NCBI GenBank assembly: GCA_003218975.1
Contig: QHPD01000102.1
Span: 1-64,000 of the forward strand
DNA length: 64,000 nt
DNA from: Verrucomicrobiota bacterium
Lineage (GTDB): Bacteria > Verrucomicrobiota > Verrucomicrobiia > Chthoniobacterales > UBA10450
Direction of reading: 5' to 3'
This document shows positions 1 through 8,068 of this stretch, in pieces. The notes beneath the pieces were generated by a model, which worked only from the letters and a program-made list of their open reading frames with translations, searched no databases and was not told where the DNA came from. Made by a program: the position numbers and the translations under genes. Positions within the stretch are counted from its first letter, which is position 1. The number at the start of each line of letters is the position of its first letter.

Positions 1-241
1 CTTCGCCATCTGTGCGTGCAGTTTTCTCGGGTTCCTGCGTCTGCGGCTTTTCCAAACCGAGCGCGTCGAGGTCCTTCTCCGCGATTCGTGCGAGGCCCTG
101 ATAAGTTGCGATAGTGTAGCTTCCACCAAGGCTTTGGGTGATCACACCCCGAGTTCCAGCCGGGACCGTGGTTTTCTGTCCGCTCGGAATCTGGATAGCT
201 TCGCAATCGCGGCTCAATGTGAATTCAGTGTTCTCGTACAT
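1..241 (-). CDS. sufT: SufT-family Fe-S assembly protein, N-terminal part (runs off window)
   Basis: The reverse strand from an ATG at 241 reads an open frame starting MYENTEFTLSRDCEAIQIPS and containing PAGTRGVITQSLGGSYTI and LARIAEKDLDALGLE. That Cys-Glu-Ala-x-x-Ile-Pro-Ser-Gly and Gln-Ser-Leu-Gly-Gly-Ser/Thr-(Y/F)-Thr pattern is the N-terminal beta domain of SufT proteins, whose C-terminal half is the DUF59/MIP18 domain that helps mature Fe-S proteins in the cytosol. Only about 80 residues are inside the window, so the DUF59 half is not seen. An in-frame stop lies eight codons upstream of the chosen ATG, with no ATG, GTG or TTG between. Family assignment is by recognition of the motif and is fairly secure. 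Neighbouring suf genes would have to lie to the left of the window. Confidence 0.72.
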   Translation of the reverse strand, partial: MYENTEFTLSRDCEAIQIPSGQKTTVPAGTRGVITQSLGGSYTIATYQGLARIAEKDLDALGLEKPQTQEPEKTARTDGE

Positions 242-280
242 GACTTCAACGTTGACACTGTATTATGCCACAGATGCGAA

Positions 281-399
281 AAATGACGAAATCCGAATGA
301 CGAATGACGAAACAATGTCGAACTCACCAAAAGGATGGTTGAGCGCCTTTTTCCGATTTGATCATTCTTTCGTGCTTCGACATTCGTGCTTCATCATTT
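281..399. repeat. small element with imperfect inverted ends between sufT and the reductase gene
   Basis: The left arm at 281-304 and the reverse complement of the right arm at 376-399 agree over about 24 bases with a few mismatches (AAATGAcGAA...CGAATG). The right arm touches the stop codon of the flavoprotein gene at 398-400. No open frame of interest lies between the arms. It looks like a MITE- or REP-like unit sitting in the sufT/reductase spacer. Confidence 0.55.
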
Positions 400-1579
400 A
401 ATACACATCGCGCTTGTAACGCTTGTCGCTCTTGAGTTTCTCGACGTATTCATTGGCTTGATCGACACTTTTCGCGCCCTGTTCCTGGACAATTTTGCGC
501 AGCGTTGCATCGACATCCTTGGCCATCCGGCGCGCATCGCCGCACACAAAAAAATGCGCGCCCTCCGCGTCGATCCACTTCCAAATCTCCGCGGCGTTTT
601 CCTTCATCCGGTGCTGGACGTAAATTTTCTCGGGTTGATCGCGCGACCACGCGCAATCGAGCCGTGTCAGAATTCCCTCCTTCAGATACGCCTCGAATTC
701 ATCTCCGTAAGCAAAATCGCACTTCTCGTGTTGCGATCCGAAGAAGAGCCAGTTTTTTCCTTTCGCCCCGATCGCTTTTCGCTCCTGCAGATACGCGCGG
801 AACGGCGCAACGCCGGTCCCTGGACCGATCATGATAATCGGCGTGTTCGGGTCTTCAGGCAGGTGAAAGTGTTTTGCCACACTGGGGAAGACGGGCACCG
901 GCACATCGTCAGCGCGTTCCGCCAGAAAAGACGAGCAAACTCCTTTGCGCAGCCGGCCATGACTTTCGTAACGGACGACGTCCACAATGAAGTGCACCTG
1001 GTCGGGGAACGCCATCAGGCTCGAGGCCACTGAATAAAGTCGCGGCTGTAATTTCGTGAGTAACCCGACAAACTCTTCCGGCGCGAAACGAGCAGAAGGA
1101 TGTTCCAGGAGGAAATCGACTATTTCCATGCCCCACAGGTAAGTCTCGAGATCCTGTTTGCGGTTTGGAGCGAGAAGGTAGCCTAGCGTTGGCGCTGCGC
1201 TGGCGCGTTGGGCAATGGCCTTCAAAAACTTGGGTGTCGGCTGCGTTACGCTGTACTCCCGCAGCAACGCTTCGCGGAGTGTCGTTGGTTCACCTCTCGG
1301 TCGGGGGACTTTTTCATCCCCGGTCGCGTCGAGCGCACGAATGATTTCATCGACCAACTCAGGATCGTTAGTGGCGTAGACCGCCAATGAGTCGCCCACT
1401 TCAAAGCTCAAACCCCACCCCCTCAGATCGAGCTCGAAATGCCGCGTATCCTTCGCAGATTCCGGACCGCTGAGACGACGATTAACAACGAGACGAGCGG
1501 GAAATGGGTTTGCCCGTGTGTACCGTGGAGCGGCAGCAGTGGCAGTAGCAGGAGCAGTAGCGGTAGCGTCAGCATGCAT
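398..1579 (-). CDS. CysJ-like FAD/NADPH flavoprotein reductase without flavodoxin domain
   Basis: About 393 residues resembling the C-terminal two thirds of sulfite reductase flavoprotein (CysJ) and cytochrome P450 reductase. It has an FAD-binding domain with RLYSVASS, the GKGVCSSFL-like stretch (here RKGVCSSFL), and an NADPH-binding ferredoxin-reductase domain with IGPGTGVAPFRAYLQE, FFGSQ, FFVCGDARRMAKDV and a C-terminal aromatic (RDVY). The N-terminal FMN/flavodoxin domain of true CysJ is absent. Electrons would therefore have to pass from NADPH via FAD to a separate carrier, plausibly the small ferredoxin encoded just upstream on the same strand. I chose the ATG at 1579 because an upstream extension to 1606 would run through a dispersed repeat. 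The first 15 or so residues are an Ala/Thr-rich simple repeat. No sulfite reductase hemoprotein is nearby, so the substrate is unknown. Confidence 0.8.
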   Translation of the reverse strand: MHADATATAPATATAAAPRYTRANPFPARLVVNRRLSGPESAKDTRHFELDLRGWGLSFEVGDSLAVYATNDPELVDEIIRALDATGDEKVPRPRGEPTTLREALLREYSVTQPTPKFLKAIAQRASAAPTLGYLLAPNRKQDLETYLWGMEIVDFLLEHPSARFAPEEFVGLLTKLQPRLYSVASSLMAFPDQVHFIVDVVRYESHGRLRKGVCSSFLAERADDVPVPVFPSVAKHFHLPEDPNTPIIMIGPGTGVAPFRAYLQERKAIGAKGKNWLFFGSQHEKCDFAYGDEFEAYLKEGILTRLDCAWSRDQPEKIYVQHRMKENAAEIWKWIDAEGAHFFVCGDARRMAKDVDATLRKIVQEQGAKSVDQANEYVEKLKSDKRYKRDVY

Positions 1580-1582
1580 AAA

Positions 1583-1679
1583 GACACGAATTCCACGAAT
1601 TCGCACGAATTACAATGGTTCGTCTCTAACAGTTGGCTCAGATCCCATCAAGTTCGTGACAATTAGTGTAATTAGTGTC
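1583..1679. repeat. 97-bp MITE-like element with about 28-bp inverted ends
   Basis: The left end (GACACGAATTCCACGAATT..., 1583 on) matches the reverse complement of the right end (...GTGTAATTAGTGTC, ending 1679) with a few substitutions. It fills the spacer between the ferredoxin stop codon (1681-1683) and the start of the flavoprotein gene. A related single arm sits at 2475-2506, directly after the sigma factor stop codon. Confidence 0.6.
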
Positions 1680-1680
1680 T

Positions 1681-1911
1681 CTAGCCGTCGTTTCCGATCG
1701 CGAGCGTAGGGCAAACGTTCATGGCCCGTTCTGCGGCCGCAGTTTCTTGGGGCGTTTCCGGTTGTTTAAAAAAATGAACAGCGGTTTCGTCGCGATTGTA
1801 CGTGATGAGATTCGGCGCTTCCTCGAGACACATTCGGCACAATGCGCAGCTCGTGTCCACATACCATTGTCCGAGCCCGTTCTCGGGCTGTTTGCTCAGA
1901 TTGTCCGCCAT
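1681..1911 (-). CDS. small monocluster ferredoxin
   Basis: About 76 residues with a CALCRMC motif (Cys-x2-Cys-x2-Cys) around residue 24 and a fourth Cys in NVCPT near the C-terminus. This is the usual arrangement of a single [4Fe-4S] ferredoxin in which the last Cys precedes Pro. It is encoded upstream of, and on the same strand as, the FAD/NADPH reductase (about 100 bp spacer filled by a repeat), which suggests it is that enzyme's electron-transfer partner. The frame could begin at a TTG at 1929. I prefer the ATG at 1911 (MADNLSKQP). The fold assignment rests on Cys spacing and length. The redox partner is inferred from position only. Confidence 0.75.
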   Translation of the reverse strand: MADNLSKQPENGLGQWYVDTSCALCRMCLEEAPNLITYNRDETAVHFFKQPETPQETAAAERAMNVCPTLAIGNDG

Positions 1912-1992
1912 AATGCAAGCTAAACGCAAGACAGCGGTGAAGAAAATCAGTTCCGACGCGCTCCGGCACGGCCACCGGCAATCAGTGGAAGC

Positions 1993-2460
1993 TCAAGGGA
2001 GTTTTACAAGGCGCGGTTGTACATGACCGCCATTGATTTGAAACACCAGATAATGGTGGAAGCCGCCGTTTTTCGGCGTGCCTTCAAGCGGTCCTCCGGC
2101 TCCACCTGAAACCAGATAAAATGGCGGTTGCGTTGAAGGGTCGGTTCGGCTCGGCGGTGGCGACGTATCGCCGGTCTGCGGGTTGTAATAGAGGTGTTCG
2201 TGCGAAGCCAGCACGTATGAGATGTTCGAATAACGGCCAAACAGTTTCATCAAACTTTCCGCATTCTCGCGATTCAGTCCCATATCTGGCTTCTTCGGTT
2301 TGATCGGGTGATGCATGAAAATGAAGGTGTGCCTGGCTTTCTTTGCATTTAGTTCCTGCTTTAGCCATTGAAACTGCGCGGGGCTGACAAACCCAGGATC
2401 GAGATTTACCTCGCCTCCTGCGCCAGCTCTTGCATCTGGCGACCAAATTGATCCAACAGT
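1993..2460 (-). pseudogene. C-terminal remnant of a metallophosphoesterase
   Basis: The reverse frame ending at 1993 carries the C-terminal half of a calcineurin-like metallophosphoesterase: a PAQFQWLKQEL segment, HTFIFMHHPI (metal-binding His pair) and YVLASHEHLYY (equivalent of the GHxH metal motif, here SHEH), then a beta-rich tail with VSGGAGGPL. The N-terminal D-x-H and G-D motifs are missing. The frame stays open leftwards of these residues but soon enters a dispersed repeat (2475-2506) and shows no start or catalytic N-terminus. I read this as a truncated, non-functional gene. Confidence 0.6.
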
Positions 2461-2474
2461 TGACTCAGCCTTGT

Positions 2475-2506
2475 GAAATTCGTGACGATTCGTGTAATTC
2501 GTGTCC
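2475..2506. repeat. single arm of the GACACGAATTACACGAAT repeat family
   Basis: This stretch is nearly the same as the arms of the 1583-1679 element (reverse complement begins GGACACGAATTACACGAATC). It lies between the sigma factor stop codon at 2507-2509 and the metallophosphoesterase remnant, so it may mark the break point of that gene. Confidence 0.55.
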
Positions 2507-3283
2507 CTACCCGCGCAACACGGAAATCAAATGGCGCAGTTCATCCTCAACGTCGCCTGGCGCCAGCACGGTGTGGGCGATTTCCTCGCGTAACAGCATT
2601 CGGTAACGTTGGCGAAACCGATGAAACGCCTGCTTCACCGCGTTCTCGGTCATGCCCAATTCGGTAGCGATCTCCGCCTGGAGTGGCCGGCCTTCTTCGC
2701 CGACCAAGAATTCCTTTAACTTCTCGAACAACGGCTCGTGGCCCGCAGCTCGATACTCAGCCTCCAATCCAGTCAGCACTTGCTCCAGCACTGCCAACGC
2801 CCAGCGGCGTTCGTAAAGCCGGTCAGCGCTCCAGGTTTCCGCCAGCTCGAAATCGGCACCCTCCCAGTCGAGCAGTTCCTCCAATGGGATATGCCGACCG
2901 CTCTCGTACCGCTTAACTCCGCTGGCGCGATGCCGCTCGCTCGCCAGAAAACGTTTGAGCGACACAAGCAGATAAGAACGCAAACGTCCCTTCTCGCGCC
3001 GGACACTGTTCAGATTTTTTCGTTCCAGCAAACGCGCAAAAAATTCCTGGATCAGATCCTGCGCCTCCTCTCGTCCGACGCCTTGCCGTCGGGCAAACCC
3101 GTAAAGGGGCCGACAATAAGTCCGACAGAGTATTTCGAGTGCTCCCTGTGCAGCAGGCGATTGGCCTTGCGCCTCCAGCACTACGCTCCAATGAGTGGTG
3201 TAAACGTCATCGCGCCGCCATTGGCGCTTTGGATGGCGGGAGAACCATTCATAGACTGATGTGCCACGCCCGAATGCCGGCAT
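2507..3283 (-). CDS. ECF-type RNA polymerase sigma factor
   Basis: A 258-residue sigma-70 family protein. TTHWSVVLEA near residue 30 is the usual opening of the large ECF groups of Planctomycetes, Verrucomicrobia and Acidobacteria. Region 2 follows (EILCRTYCRPLYGFARRQG and EEAQDLIQEFFARLLE). A C-terminal helix-turn-helix region 4 is seen as LQAEIATELGMTENAVKQAFHRFRQRYR. The first ATG with a plausible context is at 3283. A TTG at 3316 would add 11 residues. No anti-sigma factor or Ser/Thr kinase is adjacent, so the signal it answers to cannot be read from this locus. Confidence 0.85.
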   Translation of the reverse strand: MPAFGRGTSVYEWFSRHPKRQWRRDDVYTTHWSVVLEAQGQSPAAQGALEILCRTYCRPLYGFARRQGVGREEAQDLIQEFFARLLERKNLNSVRREKGRLRSYLLVSLKRFLASERHRASGVKRYESGRHIPLEELLDWEGADFELAETWSADRLYERRWALAVLEQVLTGLEAEYRAAGHEPLFEKLKEFLVGEEGRPLQAEIATELGMTENAVKQAFHRFRQRYRMLLREEIAHTVLAPGDVEDELRHLISVLRG

Positions 3284-3416
3284 TCTGCCTGGATAAGCGC
3301 GACAAAAGCAAGCCAATTTTTACGCAAAAAACTACAAGCGACGCGAAGGTTGTTCCCTTTGCAAGCCTGGATTGCACCCGAGGGTAGACGCCGCTACATC
3401 CTCGCGGCTTTGCCTT

Positions 3417-5576
3417 TCAGCGACGCGGTTTCCTCGGCGCTTCTGGAGCAAGCGCGATTGTGAAGTCCACCTGTCGCTTAAAAGCGTCCACGCGGGCGAC
3501 AAAGACGGATATCTCGTCGCCTACGCTAAATCGTTTGCGCGAGCGTCTGCCAACGAGCTGCCGTCGAGCGGGTTCAAACAGATAAAAATCATCCATCAGC
3601 GAGGAGACATGGACGAGGCCGGTGATAAGCGCATCCGGTAGTTCCACCATCAATCCGTAGTTACGGACATCGACAATAGCGGCGCGAAAAATCTGCGGAT
3701 TACGTCGGTCGAGTTGCCGCTGGAAAAATTCGAGTTTCTTCATCTCAGCGGACTCAGTCTCCGCGTCTGCCGCGATGCGTTCGGTCAATGAGATGTGTTC
3801 GGCGATGGACGCGATCTGGCTCATGTCGATTCGGGAGCGGTGCTTCCTGTTGGGGTTCACTAACGCGCGGTGCACGACCAAATCCGCATACCGTCGAATC
3901 GGACTGGTGAAATGCAGATAATTTGCTTTTGCCAGCCCGTAGTGACCAAGTGGTTGGGGATCGTATCGCGCGCGTTTGAGGCTTTTGAGCAACGCGACTT
4001 TGAGCGCCTGCTCTTCCGGTTTGCCGGTAATCGCGGCAAGCAGTCGTTGTAATTCAGGGCGATGCGTCAGATCGCCAACCTTGTAGTTAAAACTGAGCGC
4101 GAACTCGCGATACTCCGCGAGTTTCTCCAGATCGGGATTTTCGTGAACGCGATAGATCGTAGGAATGGCGCGTTTCTTTAGCTCGCGCGCGACGGCCTCG
4201 TTTGCCGCCAGCATGAATTCTTCGATCAACTGGTGCGATTCATCATTCTCAATGCGCTCGAGCCTCGCCGGATAACCGTCCTGATCGACCAATACTTTCA
4301 CTTCCGGAAAATCGAGGTCGAGCGCGCCGTGTTGGAATCGTTTCCGACGCAATAATGCAGCCAGTTCCCAAGCGATGTGCAGCCGTTGGCTCAGTCCATC
4401 GCGCGGCGCCGATTTCAAGATCGCGTAAGCCTGTTTGTAGGTAAGACGGTGTGCGCTGCGAATCACGCTCCGGGCGAAGCGCGCACTCCTGGCGACTCCA
4501 TTTCTGTCGAAATGAATGAAAACTGAATGCGTGAGACGATCGACTCCTGGATTCAGGCTGCAGACGCCGTTACTCAAGCGTTCCGGCAACATCGGAATCA
4601 CGCGGTCTGGTAGATAAACGCTGTTTCCACGCCGGCGCGCTTCGCGATCAAGCGCGCTGTCTGGCTCTACATAAGCAGCGACGTCGGCAATGTGCACGCC
4701 GAGGAGCCGGCCGCTGTTTTCCAGTTTCTCAACGTGAATCGCGTCGTCGAAATCGCGCGCATCCTCCGGATCGATCGTGACGATGAATTTATCTCGCAAA
4801 TCTTCACGGCCCTTGAGTTGCTGCGCGTCGATTTCTTCCGGAATCTCATCCGCTTCCTTCAAGGCTTCGCTCGGAAATTCAGTCGGCAGACCGCATCTTC
4901 GGATGATCGAAAGCGTGTCTACGCCCGGCGCTGACGCAGGCCCGAGCACTTCGATGATTTCGCCTTCAGGATTAACATGGCGCGATTCCCAAGTCTCCAG
5001 ACGGACGACGACCTTATCGCCGACCGTGGCGGCGGTCTGCGACCGCCGGTCCCCCGTAGGGCGCACATAAATGTCGTGCACGATCCGTGGATCATCCGGG
5101 ACCACGTAATAAAAATTCCGCGAATGCTGCAGCGTCCCGACAATAGTATCGCGTGCACGCTCCAAAATTCGGATCACTCGTCCTTCGCGTCGTCCTTTCG
5201 CGCGCTCGTAGGGCAGATCGCGGGAGATCCGAGCCACCACGCGATCGCCGTGCATGGCCGTCCCGGTATTTTCTGCTGCAATGAAAATGTCCGGCTGGCC
5301 CGGTTTTTCGCTCGTAAGAAAACCGTAGCCGGCTCGATGAATCGACAATTTGCCGGTTACCAGATCTGCCTCGGCCGGCAGTACGTACAGATTCTTGCGA
5401 ATGCGCGCGATTTCGCCCGCGCGTTCGAGCTCGCGCAAATTGTGGCGCAGGACGACGCGTTCCCTGCCCTTTAACCCAAGCTTACGGGCGATGTCGCTTT
5501 TATCGAGCGGCTGGTAATCTTTGCGCCTGAGCAGGGCGAGAATTTGTTCTCGAATCTTACGTCCGTTTGAAGTCAT
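3417..5576 (-). CDS. rnr: ribonuclease R
   Basis: 719 residues with the domain order of RNase R/VacB. It has an N-terminal winged helix (about 1-65), cold-shock-like OB domains with GYGFLTSEKPGQPDIFI near residue 85, a central RNB catalytic domain with the acidic signature TIDPEDARDFDDAIHVEKL near residue 265, and a C-terminal S1 domain (about 635-715). It degrades structured RNA 3'-5' in the cytoplasm. It is shorter than the E. coli enzyme (813 residues), chiefly because the basic C-terminal tail is reduced to a short Arg/Lys end. The ATG at 5576 is the first in frame, and a divergent gene starts about 60 bp away. Confidence 0.95.
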   Translation of the reverse strand: MTSNGRKIREQILALLRRKDYQPLDKSDIARKLGLKGRERVVLRHNLRELERAGEIARIRKNLYVLPAEADLVTGKLSIHRAGYGFLTSEKPGQPDIFIAAENTGTAMHGDRVVARISRDLPYERAKGRREGRVIRILERARDTIVGTLQHSRNFYYVVPDDPRIVHDIYVRPTGDRRSQTAATVGDKVVVRLETWESRHVNPEGEIIEVLGPASAPGVDTLSIIRRCGLPTEFPSEALKEADEIPEEIDAQQLKGREDLRDKFIVTIDPEDARDFDDAIHVEKLENSGRLLGVHIADVAAYVEPDSALDREARRRGNSVYLPDRVIPMLPERLSNGVCSLNPGVDRLTHSVFIHFDRNGVARSARFARSVIRSAHRLTYKQAYAILKSAPRDGLSQRLHIAWELAALLRRKRFQHGALDLDFPEVKVLVDQDGYPARLERIENDESHQLIEEFMLAANEAVARELKKRAIPTIYRVHENPDLEKLAEYREFALSFNYKVGDLTHRPELQRLLAAITGKPEEQALKVALLKSLKRARYDPQPLGHYGLAKANYLHFTSPIRRYADLVVHRALVNPNRKHRSRIDMSQIASIAEHISLTERIAADAETESAEMKKLEFFQRQLDRRNPQIFRAAIVDVRNYGLMVELPDALITGLVHVSSLMDDFYLFEPARRQLVGRRSRKRFSVGDEISVFVARVDAFKRQVDFTIALAPEAPRKPRR

Positions 5577-5639
5577 AGCAGCGAAACAATCTCGTTGGGT
5601 TATTGTCGATGTAACGCGATTTCAACCGGAGATCGAATA

Positions 5640-6158
5640 ATGCAAAAAGGAACTATTGCGGGCGCATTTGCGATTACACTGGCGGTTATCGCTTCATTTG
5701 CTGCAGGAGGTGCCAAGATGAAAATCACGAGTTCCGCTTTTCAGGAAGGTGCAAGCATTCCATCCAAATTTACATGTGACGGTTCGGATACCAGCCCACC
5801 CCTGCAAATTGCGGACGTCCCGTCTGGCGCCAAGAGCCTTGCGCTAATTGTGGATGATCCCGACGCGCCGAGCGGATTGTTCACGCACTGGACCGTTTGG
5901 AATATTCCGCCTGAAACCAGTGCGATCGGCGAGGGAAGCACGCCGAAGGGAGTGCAGGGGACAAATGATTTCGGCAAATCAGGTTACGGCGGGCCGTGCC
6001 CGCCCTCTGGCACGCATCGTTATTACTTCAAGGTTTTCGTGCTCGATCGCGAGCTGGATTTGCCGTTCGGCGCAAAACGCGGCCAGCTCGATGCGGCGAT
6101 GAAAGGACACATCGTCGCGCAAGGCGAACTAATGGGGCGTTACTCGCGTAAAAAATAG
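5640..6158 (+). CDS. YbhB/YbcL-family PEBP-like protein, exported
   Basis: About 172 residues. An N-terminal hydrophobic segment (AFAITLAVIASFAAGGA) looks like a signal peptide. The rest matches the bacterial phosphatidylethanolamine-binding/Raf-kinase-inhibitor-like family: IPSKFTCDGSDTSPPL, LALIVDDPDAPSGLFTHWTVWNIP, YGGPCPPSGTHRYYFKVFVLD. The D-P-D-A-P and G-x-H-R-Y ligand-pocket residues are present. The biochemical role of bacterial members is not settled. The start at 5640 puts the signal sequence at the N-terminus. The frame is open to 5595 but that would bury it. Confidence 0.85.
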   Translation: MQKGTIAGAFAITLAVIASFAAGGAKMKITSSAFQEGASIPSKFTCDGSDTSPPLQIADVPSGAKSLALIVDDPDAPSGLFTHWTVWNIPPETSAIGEGSTPKGVQGTNDFGKSGYGGPCPPSGTHRYYFKVFVLDRELDLPFGAKRGQLDAAMKGHIVAQGELMGRYSRKK

Positions 6159-6261
6159 CGTCAGCTTTTCGGGCTTGCGCAGCCGGAATGTCACAAACGG
6201 GATGCATGCGCAACGTTTGCGACTGTCTCGAATAAACCGTCGTGTATGTTAGTCTCACCGC

Positions 6262-7116
6262 ATGATGGGCGGGAGACAGTGGAAAATCGTGGAGCGCGTC
6301 TTCGATCTTTCCCGACAGGGACTGATCATGGGGGTCTTAAATGTTACCCCAGATTCATTCTCGGATGGCGGCAAGTTTTTGACAACGGAGAAGGCAGTTG
6401 AACACGGAATGCAAATGGCGGCGGAGGGCGCGGATCTCATCGATGTGGGTGGCGAATCGACGCGACCAGGCGCAGAGCCTGTCGCTGCGGAGGAAGAACT
6501 GCATCGCGTGATCCCGGTGATCGAAAAACTGCGACCGAAGATCCACATCCCGATCTCGATTGATACTTCGAAGGCTCAGGTCGCCAGCGCAGCAATTGAG
6601 ACTGGCGCCTCGATTGTAAATGACGTTACCGGAGGTCGAGGCGACGAAGAAATGCTGCCACTTGTTGCCGAAACCAAATCAGCGTTCATCATCATGCATA
6701 TGCAAGGTAATCCGCGGACGATGCAGCTCGAGCCGCGCTATGCGGACGTAGCGTCGGAAGTGGCTGATTTTTTTCGACAACAGTATGCGCGCGCAATAGA
6801 GTGTGGTAGTGATCCCATGGCGATTGCGTTTGATCCGGGAATTGGTTTCGGGAAAACGCTGGAGCATAATCTTGAGCTGCTCGCGCAACTGGAGAAAATT
6901 CGGGTGCACGATCGGCCGTTGGTAATCGGCGTCTCGCGCAAGGGTTTTTTGGCGAAACTGATCGGCGCGCCCGAGATGGAAGCGCGGCTCGGGCCTACGC
7001 TGGCCTTGACCTCGCTGCTGCGGTCGCGCGGCGCGGACGTGTTCCGCGTTCACGACGTGAAAGAAAATGCAACCGCATTACGGGTAACGGAAGCAATTCT
7101 CCAGAAAGCGACATGA
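6262..7116 (+). CDS. folP: dihydropteroate synthase
   Basis: 284 residues of a TIM-barrel pterin-binding enzyme that joins p-aminobenzoate to the dihydropterin pyrophosphate in folate synthesis. Seen directly: IMGVLNVTPDSFSDGGKF (diphosphate-binding loop 1), VGGESTRPGAEPV, SIDTSKAQVA, IVNDVTGG, MHMQGNPRTMQ, FDPGIGFGKT and PLVIGVSRKGFL. Its stop codon overlaps the start of cdaA by four bases (ATGA), so the two are translationally coupled. Another folate gene, folB, lies far away at 60.3 kb. Confidence 0.96.
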   Translation: MMGGRQWKIVERVFDLSRQGLIMGVLNVTPDSFSDGGKFLTTEKAVEHGMQMAAEGADLIDVGGESTRPGAEPVAAEEELHRVIPVIEKLRPKIHIPISIDTSKAQVASAAIETGASIVNDVTGGRGDEEMLPLVAETKSAFIIMHMQGNPRTMQLEPRYADVASEVADFFRQQYARAIECGSDPMAIAFDPGIGFGKTLEHNLELLAQLEKIRVHDRPLVIGVSRKGFLAKLIGAPEMEARLGPTLALTSLLRSRGADVFRVHDVKENATALRVTEAILQKAT

Positions 7117-7997
7117 TTCAGGAACTCATTCATCTCTGGTTTAGAGGATGGCGCAGCGCTGTGGAAATCCTTTTGCTGACCGTCGCGATCTACTACGGCT
7201 ATCTCTATTTTCGCGGGACGCGCGGCGCTAAAGTGTTGACCGGCTTGGCGATCGTTTTTCTGACGCTGACGCTGATCTCGACCTTGCTCAACCTCGTCGT
7301 GATCGGCTGGTTGGTGCGAAGCTTCTCGGTTTTCCTGGCAATCGCGCTGGTGGTGATTTTTCAACCGGAGCTGCGACGCGGTCTGGCGGCGCTCGGTGGA
7401 CATCCGATTTTTTCCCTAACGAGCGAAAAGCGGGAGACGGTTCACGATCTGGTCGAGGCGGTGACACAACTGGCCAACAAACAGTTTGGTGCGCTCATTG
7501 CGATTGAACGCGACACGTCGATTCGCGTTTATGAGGAAACGGGCGTGACTATTGACGGCGATTTTTCGGTAGAGCTGATCCTGGCGATCTTTCATCCGAA
7601 AGCAGCTCTGCACGATGGCGGTGTGATCTTGCGCAACGGACGGATCGCGGCTGCGGCTTGCATTTTTCCGGTGAGCCAGCGGGAAACGCTCGATCGAAGC
7701 CTTGGTTTGCGTCATCGCGCCGGGCTCGGGATCACGGAGGAATCGGACGCCGTGGCAGTAGTGGTTTCCGAAGAGACAGGCGGCATTTCCATTTGTCACC
7801 GGCGGCGAATCGAGCGCAATTTTACCCCGGAAACATTTCGTCAACGCATCGCGGAGATTTTGTTGCACGCTGATTATGAAGAGACTGAAGAAACTTATCC
7901 TGAAAAACTGGGGCGCGAAGTTGATCTCGCTCCTACTCGCAACAACGCTTTGGTACCTCATCAAAAAGAACGTAGCGACGACGCCCTCGCCGTCTGA
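7113..7997 (+). CDS. cdaA: diadenylate cyclase CdaA (c-di-AMP synthase)
   Basis: 294 residues. Three N-terminal transmembrane segments (about 15-95) are followed by a DAC domain that makes c-di-AMP from two ATP at the inner membrane. Active-site motifs are visible: ALHDGGVILRNGRIAAAACIFP (the usual DGA is DGG here) and LGLRHRAGLGI (RHR). The stretch DYEETEE and beyond (last 35 or so residues) looks unlike the family and overlaps a second reading frame that encodes a CdaR-like transmembrane segment, so the true functional C-terminus is probably short. It is coupled to folP by a four-base overlap. Confidence 0.92.
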   Translation: MIQELIHLWFRGWRSAVEILLLTVAIYYGYLYFRGTRGAKVLTGLAIVFLTLTLISTLLNLVVIGWLVRSFSVFLAIALVVIFQPELRRGLAALGGHPIFSLTSEKRETVHDLVEAVTQLANKQFGALIAIERDTSIRVYEETGVTIDGDFSVELILAIFHPKAALHDGGVILRNGRIAAAACIFPVSQRETLDRSLGLRHRAGLGITEESDAVAVVVSEETGGISICHRRRIERNFTPETFRQRIAEILLHADYEETEETYPEKLGREVDLAPTRNNALVPHQKERSDDALAV

Positions 7998-8034
7998 GCC
8001 GCGCTCCCAACCGGCAGCCACCGAACGGCGCTAA
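7876..8034 (+). CDS. small membrane protein resembling the CdaR (YbbR) N-terminal anchor
   Basis: A 52-codon frame, offset from cdaA and overlapping its last 122 bp. It starts with an ATG at 7876 and reads MKRLKKLILKNWGAKLISLL, then LATTLWYLIKKNV, then a short Pro/Ser/Arg tail, with a stop at 8032-8034. A basic N-terminus followed by NWG-x-K-L-(I/L)-S-L-L-L-A-x-x-L-W is how CdaR/YbbR proteins begin, and cdaR is normally directly downstream of cdaA. Here the extracytoplasmic YbbR domains are missing. It may be a stripped-down CdaA partner or the remnant of a truncated cdaR. No clear Shine-Dalgarno is seen close to the ATG. Confidence 0.6.
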   Translation: MKRLKKLILKNWGAKLISLLLATTLWYLIKKNVATTPSPSEPRSQPAATERR

Positions 8035-8068
8035 GGCGTGCGCGCCACCTAGTTTTTGCGACAATCCG

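Noticed and set aside
386-1033. 215-codon + strand frame opposite the flavoprotein reductase
   Set aside because: The reverse strand carries clear FAD and NADPH motifs; this frame shows none.
2400-2470. Possible C-terminus of another protein (frame ending ...LAQEAR then TAA) next to the metallophosphoesterase remnant
   Set aside because: Only about 20 residues of coding look; no recognisable gene continues upstream of the repeat.
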